Below, piece after piece: positions 46,344-52,236 of a stretch of DNA of 52,236 nucleotides. This stretch comes from Candidatus Villigracilis propinquus (GTDB taxonomy: Bacteria; Chloroflexota; Anaerolineae; Anaerolineales; Villigracilaceae), in contig JADKDM010000002.1 of the NCBI GenBank assembly GCA_016714565.1, positions 1 to 52,236 on the forward strand. Reading direction: 5' to 3'. Positions within the stretch are counted from its first letter, which is position 1; each line of letters opens with the position of its first letter. Position numbers and translations under genes: made by a program. Below the pieces are notes generated by a model. The model saw only the letters and a program-made list of their open reading frames with translations. It was not told the origin of the DNA and did not search any database.

Positions 46344-47632
46344 TTATCCGAGGATGTCTAAAAAGCGGAACCAGAGTTTTCCGGGCGTTGACGACCCACG
46401 CATTTTTCTCGGAAAGGGGAGACGTATGGGATGTGCAAGTCGTTGAACGGGTTGTTGACGGGTTTTCCGAGGATGCTGTTCGCCATTTGCTGGCCGAGAT
46501 ATGGCGAGCGTGACGCCATGCCCCACGGTAGCACATCGAATACCACATGCCGTCAATTTGACCTTGCGTGGGTGTTTTCGTCCAGCGTAATTCCCATGGT
46601 TCCGCCCAGAAATAACGTGGAGGTTGAAATTTGCAAGTTCGGAAAAGACCTTGAGCACGCCACGCCGCAGGGTGTTGATGTTCGTTTGCGGGTTGATCCC
46701 GGCAAAGGTCAGCTCTCCGCCCAAAACCATGCGGTTGTCGGGTGAGAGGCGATAGTAGGCAGAGTCTTTCGCGTGTCATGAAACGACGCGGTTATTGGGG
46801 ATCAATTTTTGCGCAAGTTCCATGGGCAGGGGTTCGGTGGCGATGATGAAACTTTCTGCGGGCAGCACGCGTTGACGGAATTGCGGCACGATGTTCCTGA
46901 TCCATGCGTTGGCGGCGAGCATGATCTCTTTCGTGTGGATGTCGCCTCTGCTGGTCCGGATGAGGAAGCGGCTGCCGTCACTGACGGGCGAACCACTGAT
47001 GCGGTCAACGGCAAGGACGCGCGTGCCTTCGTGAATGTCCGCGCCTGCGCGCTCGGCGGCCATCCCCCGCTGCGCACGAATTTGGCAGGCTGTACCGATT
47101 CCGCTGCGCGGGCTGACCAGCAAGTCGTGATATGAATCCGTACCGAGTTCGATTTGATCTCGTTCTTTTCGAGAACGGTGACTTCGTAGCCCGCCACTTC
47201 GCGCAGGGTTTCTGCTCGCGTTTCAGCGCGTCAACGTGAGCGGGCTTGATCGCGGCTTCGATGTTGCCGCAGCGGAGATAATCACAATCCAGTTGCTCGT
47301 CGGTAACGATCCGTTCCACAGTGTCTGCGGCGTATGTGGCGCAAGGAACATATCCCCTTGCGAGTTCGCGTCCATGTTCTTTGATCGCCTGATTATGTGA
47401 GATGCAGGCAGGAAAGCGCCTGCCCGCCATTGCGAGAGCTGGCTTCGAAGCCGATAGTTTTTGCCTCCAACAGTGTGACTCCGCGCGCCGCCCTTCGCCA
47501 GTTGCAGCGCGGCGGATGTTCCGGTGACCCTTCCGCGGACTACGACTACGTCTGTTTTGACGGGCAATGGTTTGTTTGCGTATGAATTCGGTGCGGGGCG
47601 GTTTCCCACCACATGCAGGTGTTTCGGGCCAT
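46344..47632 (-). CDS. FAD-dependent amino acid/amine oxidoreductase (DAO family), frameshifted
   Basis: The joined reading gives VKTDVVVVGGGVTGTSAALQ (dinucleotide-binding GxGxxG), LAKGGARVTLLEAKTIGFEA, SSRNGG; YAADTVERIVTDEQLDCDYL; RGMAAERAGADIHEGTRVLA; VMLAANAWIRNIVPQFRQRV; LPAESFIIATEPLPMELAQK; MVLGGELTFAGINPQTNINT; an ending FTDLHIPYVP...WFRFLDILG at TAA 46344-46346. This is the DAO fold (gamma-glutamylputrescine oxidase PuuB or glycine oxidase relatives). Raw VRGRVTG is seen in place of VGGGVTG. About 430 residues. The start is taken at ATG 47630-47632 (MARNTCMWW) behind AAGGAAACATC. Substrate unknown. The gene faces away from the vWA gene. Confidence 0.8.
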
Positions 47633-47793
47633 GATGTTTCCTTGTTGTTGATCCCAAAATACATTTGGATTGTATATCATCGCTTATCAAATTTATGTTG
47701 AACTTTATCATTATTTGTGTCAGAATGATTTGTGTTGTTTTGGGGAACTTTCCCTCGCGAACAAATGTCCATTTGCTATCCAAAATCAAACAG

Positions 47794-47886
47794 AAGGAGG
47801 GCCTATGACTTAACGAAATCTTTGAAGTTCAGCGGGACGCCGCCTGCTGTAGCTTCCGGTCTGTCTTGTCTGTATTCAAAATAAAA
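47794..47886 (+). other. Possible small ORF with strong ribosome site (one break)
   Basis: AAGGAGGG at 47794-47801 is followed by ATG ACT TAA (47805-47813). If one base was lost, the frame would read M-T-LTKSLKFSGTPPAVASGL, then SCLYSK and a stop near 47885, some 27 residues, just before the vWA gene. It might be a leader peptide or noise. Confidence 0.25.
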
Positions 47887-47903
47887 TTTCATAGGAGAAG
47901 AAA

Positions 47904-49452
47904 ATGAAACCTTACGCAAGGCTCTCAGGCCTTTGTGCTCTATTTTGCTTCTGTTCGTCACTGCATGTGGCGCTGCGCCAGCGGCAACGGAAGCGCCCGC
48001 CCCGGCAGATTATTATCTCCCTCCGCAACCGAAGCGCCTGCGGCTGCGGAATCATCCGCTTTTAGCCCGCAGCAGAACGCGCAATCCCCATCCAGCCAAC
48101 AACCGTATGATATGTTCTTTCAGGACTATGGCGTCAATCCGTCGATAGATACGGAAGACGACAACCTTTCCACATTCGCACTGGATGTGGATACAGGTCG
48201 TACACCGTCATGCAACTACTGGCATGACGGCAACCTTCCCTCCGCAGGATTCTGTGCGTGTAGAGGAGTACGTCAATTATTTTGATCATGGCTATGCATC
48301 TCCGCCTGCGCACCAGGGTTTTGGCATTTATGGATGGCGGCCCGTCACCTTTCACAGAAACCGATCGCCACGACATGATGCGGGTCGGGATTCAGGATAG
48401 GAAGTCAGTGACGAGGATCGCAAGGATGCCGGCGTTGACTTTTTGTGATCGACGTCTCCGGCCCGATGGATGGACAACCGCCTCGGCCTCGTCAAACGCT
48501 CGCTCGAATTGCTCGTGGAGCAACCTACCGGGATGACACGGTCAGCATTGTGGTTTATGGATCAGATGCCCGCGTCGTTCTTGAGCCGACAGCTGGTCCT
48601 GAATCTGACAGGATTCCGGACGCGATCTGCAGTCCCAGCCCGAAGATGCGACGAATGCCGAGGCGGCGCTGCGTCTTGGTTACAGCATGGCGATGGAAGC
48701 TTTTGACCCGCAGAAGATCAATCGGGTGATCCTTTTGCTCGACGGCGTGGCAAATGTCGGCCAGACGGAAGCGGATTCCATCCTCGAAGAGATCCACCCG
48801 CCACGTCGAGCGCGGAGCCGACGCTCACCCACCATCGGTTTCGGTATGACAACTAACGACACCCTGATGGAACAGCTTCGTTGACAATGGCAACGGCTTC
48901 CACGCCGATGTGGACGATATGGACGAAGCGCGCAAGTTGTTCATTGACGAGATCACCGGCACTTTGCAAACCATCGCGCTGGATGCGAAAGTGCAGGTTG
49001 AATTCAATCCCGATGATGTGATGCGCTATCGTCTCGTTGGCGAGGAAAACCGTGCCGTTGCAGACGAAGATTTTCGTGACAATGAAGTGGACGCAGGCGA
49101 GATCGGCGCGGGACATTCTGTCACCGCCTTGTATGAAGTCAAGCTGTATCCCGACGCACATGGTAAGGTCGCAACCGCTTCATGCGCGAAGACCCTGATA
49201 TACATCAGGTCGTTGAGATCTTACAGGATTACGACAAACCAGATCGCATTTGACTTTGAGGAAGCTGACCCTTCTATTTCAACGTGCGGTGGTGGTTGGG
49301 TGAGTACGCCGAGATTCTCAAAGGCAGCTACTGGGCTGAAGAAGCTCAATGGATGATGTCCACGATGAGGCCCGCCGTAACAGTAGATACTTTGACGAGA
49401 ATGTAATGCAAGAGTTTGTAGACTTAGTCCGCAAAGCGAGACGCAGAATTGA
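47904..49452 (+). CDS. vWA domain lipoprotein (YfbK type), frameshifted
   Basis: The gene has a good ribosome site (AGGAGAAG, ATG 47904). A lipoprotein signal reads CSILLLFVTACGAAPAATEA with Cys in TAC. The linker is rich in Ala, Pro and Ser. QPYDMFFQDYGVNPSIDTED, DDNLSTFALDVDTG, and a PPQDSVRVEEYVNYFDHGY block are the VWA-N (PF12450-like) domain; the MIDAS motif FVIDVSGSM is recoverable near 48440 (raw DVSGPM); LGLVKRSLELLVEQL, TVSIVVYGSDARVVLEPT, AALRLGYSMAMEAFDPQKIN, RVILLLDGVANVGQT, then HVDDMDEARKLFIDEITGTL with the DUF3520-like C-domain (VQVEFNPDDVMRYRLVGEEN) and FVDLVRKA. About ten breaks. About 515 residues. Role: a secreted, metal-dependent adhesion or protein-binding lipoprotein; no partner gene is visible. 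Confidence 0.85.
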
Positions 49453-49472
49453 TTTAAGTCTTTTGAGGGTGG

Positions 49473-49520
49473 AAGAGACCCCCATTGAAAATGGGGATGC
49501 TCTTTTTGAGTTTTTTTTGC
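49473..49520 (+). terminator. Terminator after the vWA gene
   Basis: CCCCATT and AATGGGG with a GAAA loop, extended by AGAG and CTCT arms across a small bulge, are followed by TTTTT and then TTTTTTTT. Confidence 0.75.
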
Positions 49521-50309
49521 TTAGATCGCAGTTCCTGGGTTGAAACCTGAAAGCGCGTTGCCAGTTTGGTCCTTGCCGGCTCCATGCATTGGGGAGTAAG
49601 TCAGTAACTCTTCCACAGACTTAATCAGCACATCCGCAAAGGGACAAGGTCCCTAGCGTGGGAGACCGAAGTACACCCACGGCCAACCCTGCTCCTGCAT
49701 CCAGCGCCATTTTCAAGTCCGCGATAGTGCCGCCCACGACCATCACTTTTGACGGTTGGATATTCATGCGCTGGCAAAATGGCGTGAACCATATCTGGTG
49801 CGGGTTTGGTCGTTATTATCGTCCGCGCATGCCACGGTGAAGATATATTCTTCGATGTCAAAAGCCCTGAGTACGGTTCTTGTGTGGGTTCGCGGTCATC
49901 CGCGGTGGCGATGGCGATCTTAATGCCTTTGCTGTGCAGCTTGTAAAATAATTCGCGCATGTCGATGAATGGGCTTGCAAGTTCCACGGTGTCTGAAATG
50001 CACCAGCAGGTTTCACCGACTTTCTTTTCCGCCTTTCTGCACTCAGTCCAAGTGATTGCAGCTACCTCAACGGTCAATGTATATAACTTCGCCATCGGTG
50101 ATGGCAAGTTTGCCGTGCGCTGATCTTTTTCATCCCTTTCATCAGCCCATCGCAAGAGACAATGCCTCTTTGACGGGATGTCCACGGTTGTCTGACTTAA
50201 TTGCTCAGCCAGATAAACTACTCCAACCGCCCTACATCGTCCAAATCGATCAGTGCGCCATCCTTGTCAAAGATGAGGCTTGCGCTTTGAATTTGTTGAG
50301 TTTATTCAT
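49521..50309 (-). CDS. HAD-superfamily phosphatase (frameshifted)
   Basis: The joined reading starts MNKLNKFKAQASLIFDKDGA, LIDLDD, with the nucleophile motif DxDGT seen as DKDGA. In the middle come FIDMRELFYKLHSKGIKIAI, ATADDREPTQ (motif II T/S), then CADD...RTKPAPDMVHAICQRM (motif III Lys), VMVVGDTIADLKMALDAGAG (motif IV) and LAVGVLRSPT, FADVLIKSVEEL. A phosphoglycolate phosphatase-like layout. Breaks near 50250, 50200, 50050, 49870, 49810 and 49650. The end could be near 49600 or at TAA 49521-49523, the latter giving a longer-than-usual 262 residues. Substrate unknown. Confidence 0.75.
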
Positions 50310-50403
50310 TTATTGCCTTTGATAGTCCTAACTTTTGCTTTTACACAACGAGGGCGCTGATTATATAACGCAGGTATGTTTTCTACTTGATCATTAATGA
50401 TGA

Positions 50404-50431
50404 TAACTTCCCGTCCGCATGAACGGGAAGT
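50404..50431. terminator. Hairpin after the substrate-binding protein gene
   Basis: A perfect ten-base stem AACTTCCCGT/ACGGGAAGTT with an eight-base loop, followed on the plus strand by TGTGTTTT. On the minus strand no T run follows. It separates the HAD gene from the substrate-binding protein gene. Confidence 0.5.
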
Positions 50432-50481
50432 TGTGTTTTCACTTTTTACGTGTCTACTTATTTACCTGTCTACCTATCCAC

Positions 50482-52192
50482 CTACTTCAACTGCCAATTC
50501 TGCGAACTCCAGCTCATGCTTCCCCATGTGTTGAGGGTATAGCCAGTCAGGCTATCAGCAATGCCGTAGTTATCCTGGAAAAGATATAGGTAGATCTGCG
50601 GCATATCATCAAGCACAGCCTGACCAACTTCACAATAGGCATCCTTGCGGGCTTGTGTGTCAAAGCTGCTTCCAGCAAGTTCGAGCGCAGCATCCACCCC
50701 TTGGGGTTTCCCAGCGGAAGTAATTCTCTCCCGGTAGGGGTTTCCAGCCGGTAATTCGTGAGGAGTGGCACGCGTCGAAATTCTAGCCTTGCGGTTCAGT
50801 GCAGAAGCCACGGTCAAAGATCAGCATGTCAAAGTCGCCCTACAGCACGCGGGGAGTTATCTTCGAAGAAACCGAAGATGATTGAGAAACTTCACAATTC
50901 TGATGGAGCTTCCACACCGATAGCTTTCAGGTTTTCGACGATGAATTTTCGGTGAGTTGCAGCGGATCGAAAGCCGTATACCCCTTGCAGTTCGAGAGAG
51001 AGGCGGGTTCGATCTTCGGCATACATCGCGCCCTTCGCCACACGGATGCCGCCTACTCGCCCCATCACCCAGCCGGCTTCATCCAGTAATTGATTGGCTT
51101 TCAACGTCGTATCCAAATGCTCGCGGGTAGGCCGCACTTGTACCAGCCATACGCAAAGGGATTGGTCGAATCGCTAACGCCGCCTTTGCAAAACATCCTC
51201 TCTTGCAACTTTGGTAATTGATCGCGCTTGGCAATCGCCTGCCGCACACGAAGATCGCCAAGGATCGCGGTGGTGTTGCAGCAGCTGGCCGCCATCGAAA
51301 GCGCGCTCAGGGTTGAAGTCAATGGCCATGTTCCAAAATGCCGATGAGATATTGCTGGGCCTTGCGCCTGTCAGAAAACCATCGTAATCGGCTTTGAATT
51401 CGAAGGGCCATAAATGCATCTGCGCTTCGCCGTTCAACATCATCGCGCTTTGCGCTGCTGGTTCGGGGACGATCGAAAAACAAGCCCATCCAAATAAGGT
51501 TTGCCGGCTTCGCAATAATTGGGATTGCGGGATAACGAAATACTTTCGCCCGAAGCCCAGTTGCTGCAATGAACGGAACAGCGGTGACGGATTGCGGTTC
51601 CATTCCCAGTTTGACATAATGGCGGGTTCGCCCGTGGCGTGGCGTGCGAAAAGCCCATATGAGAAATCGCGGCGAGATAATCCCGGTATGGTTCTTAATA
51701 GTCAAGACCGTCGTCAAGTCATCAGGGGTTTCTCGGTATTGCGGATCAAGTCAAACCCGCTTGTTCCAACCAGCGCGCCTGAATCTGGGTTGATAAAACC
51801 TCGACCGTGAAGCGCACATCATCAGAGCGTTAGCGCTTCGCCGTCCGACCATTTCTAACCCTTCGCGCAGTTTCACGTCACGGTCAGGTAATCGTCCGAA
51901 AGCCCGCCATTCTCGAGCGTGGGCAATTCCACTAAGCGCCGGCAGCGATTCACTGTCTTCGCTGATCGTTGCGAGTCCGGTCATGGATGTGGAATCCGCA
52001 ACTTGACGAACGATGGTTGCATCCGCGAGGAAGTAATTGAGCGTGGTGGGTCCTTCAGGCAAATAAGGTGACGGTTCCGCCTCCAATCTTCGCCCGAGGC
52101 GGATCTCTGCTGTTTAGCATTTCCTCCGCCTCCGCACGCGCTGAGGACGAGTCCCAGAACGATGAACAGGGTGTAATAGCCCAATTCTTCAT
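50482..52192 (-). CDS. ABC transporter substrate-binding lipoprotein, family 5 (peptide/nickel type), frameshifted
   Basis: Start ATG 52190-52192 behind AAGGAGAAGAA. The joined reading gives the signal TLFIVLGLVLSACGGGGNAK (lipobox LSAC), YLPEGPTTLNYFLADATIVR, an SMTGLATISEDSE-like run, LPALS, then a LREGLRWSDGEALTSDDVRF-like block typical of SBP_bac_5, a VLTIKN-like piece, the middle ANLIWMGLFFD-like region, the ISSAFWNMAIDFNPERAFDG region and a C-terminal NWGRW..., NWQLK at 50482. The last ORF (LNTWGSMSWSSQNWQLK with AYCEVGQAVLDDMPQIYLYL) is typical of the end of dipeptide/oligopeptide-binding proteins. About 570 residues. More than ten breaks. No permease or ATPase is visible within the window; they may follow beyond the right edge upstream. 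Confidence 0.85.
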
Positions 52193-52236
52193 TCTTTCTT
52201 CTCCTTTTTATCTTCAAAGAGACCAAAGGTTTCTTT

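Noticed and set aside
1..52236. CRISPR arrays, tRNA or rRNA genes, transposases, phage genes
   Set aside because: Looked for on both strands; no regular spaced repeats, no tRNA-like cloverleaf with conserved TTCGANTC arm, no recombinase motif was found.

Overview
The window looks like a chromosomal piece of a free-living bacterium, most likely Chloroflexota of the Anaerolineae type. This is inferred from the mix of lipoproteins with short SH3 modules, Roadblock/V4R signalling proteins, TIR-WD40 and SLATT proteins, ATG starts placed directly after TATAAT boxes, and overall protein similarity remembered from that group; no marker gene settles it. No tRNA, rRNA, CRISPR array, transposase or phage gene was seen.

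A property that shapes every call: many genes are split by one-base gains or losses, mostly in short homopolymers, while the reading resumes in another frame with full family conservation. The density is very high in about 1-15 kb and 43.5-52.2 kb and low in the middle. I treat these as probable consensus errors and give whole-gene spans, naming the breaks. Residue details near breaks are not reliable.

Layout. 1-3.7 kb (minus): a sugar-use cluster with a ROK regulator, an MFS permease, a Gfo/Idh/MocA dehydrogenase and a sugar ABC ATPase. 3.9-6.4 kb (minus): enolase followed by a ferritin-like/VIT iron transporter. 6.5-12.7 kb (plus): PlsC-like acyltransferase, PaiB-like FMN protein, a Roadblock-V4R-response regulator set, a polyprenyl-phosphate mannosyltransferase and the BipA/TypA GTPase. 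12.8-18.0 kb (minus): an SH3 lipoprotein, a GGDEF/HD-GYP protein, a cupin, two tandem paralogous lipoproteins and a fumarylacetoacetate hydrolase family enzyme. 18.0-25 kb: YwaF-like membrane protein, YbaK deacylase, a divergent methyltransferase, Nudix, pirin, an AAA ATPase, a deoxynucleoside kinase-like protein, and a secreted matrixin-like protease with calcium-binding repeats.

25.5-33.7 kb (minus) is the most interesting part: four tightly packed genes encoding a C39-like peptidase with three SH3 repeats, a TIR-transmembrane-WD40 protein, a four-helix-membrane SLATT/DUF4231 protein, and a DRHyd(TIR-like)-TPR-SLOG-like protein resembling the sensor half of animal ASK kinases. Together they look like a sensor/NADase-like/membrane-effector conflict or cell-death system.

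33.9-40.0 kb (minus): amidohydrolase, metallophosphoesterase, haemolysin III, small membrane proteins, DUF6295, dienelactone hydrolase, short-chain dehydrogenase. 40.4-43.5 kb (plus): alaS, preceded by an alanine-rich 20-residue leader peptide and a terminator with a visible alternative pairing, that is, a candidate ribosome-mediated attenuator. 43.5-52.2 kb: a membrane diguanylate cyclase, a GH13 alpha-glucosidase, a FAD-dependent oxidoreductase, a vWA lipoprotein, a HAD phosphatase and an oligopeptide-type ABC substrate-binding lipoprotein cut near its upstream edge.
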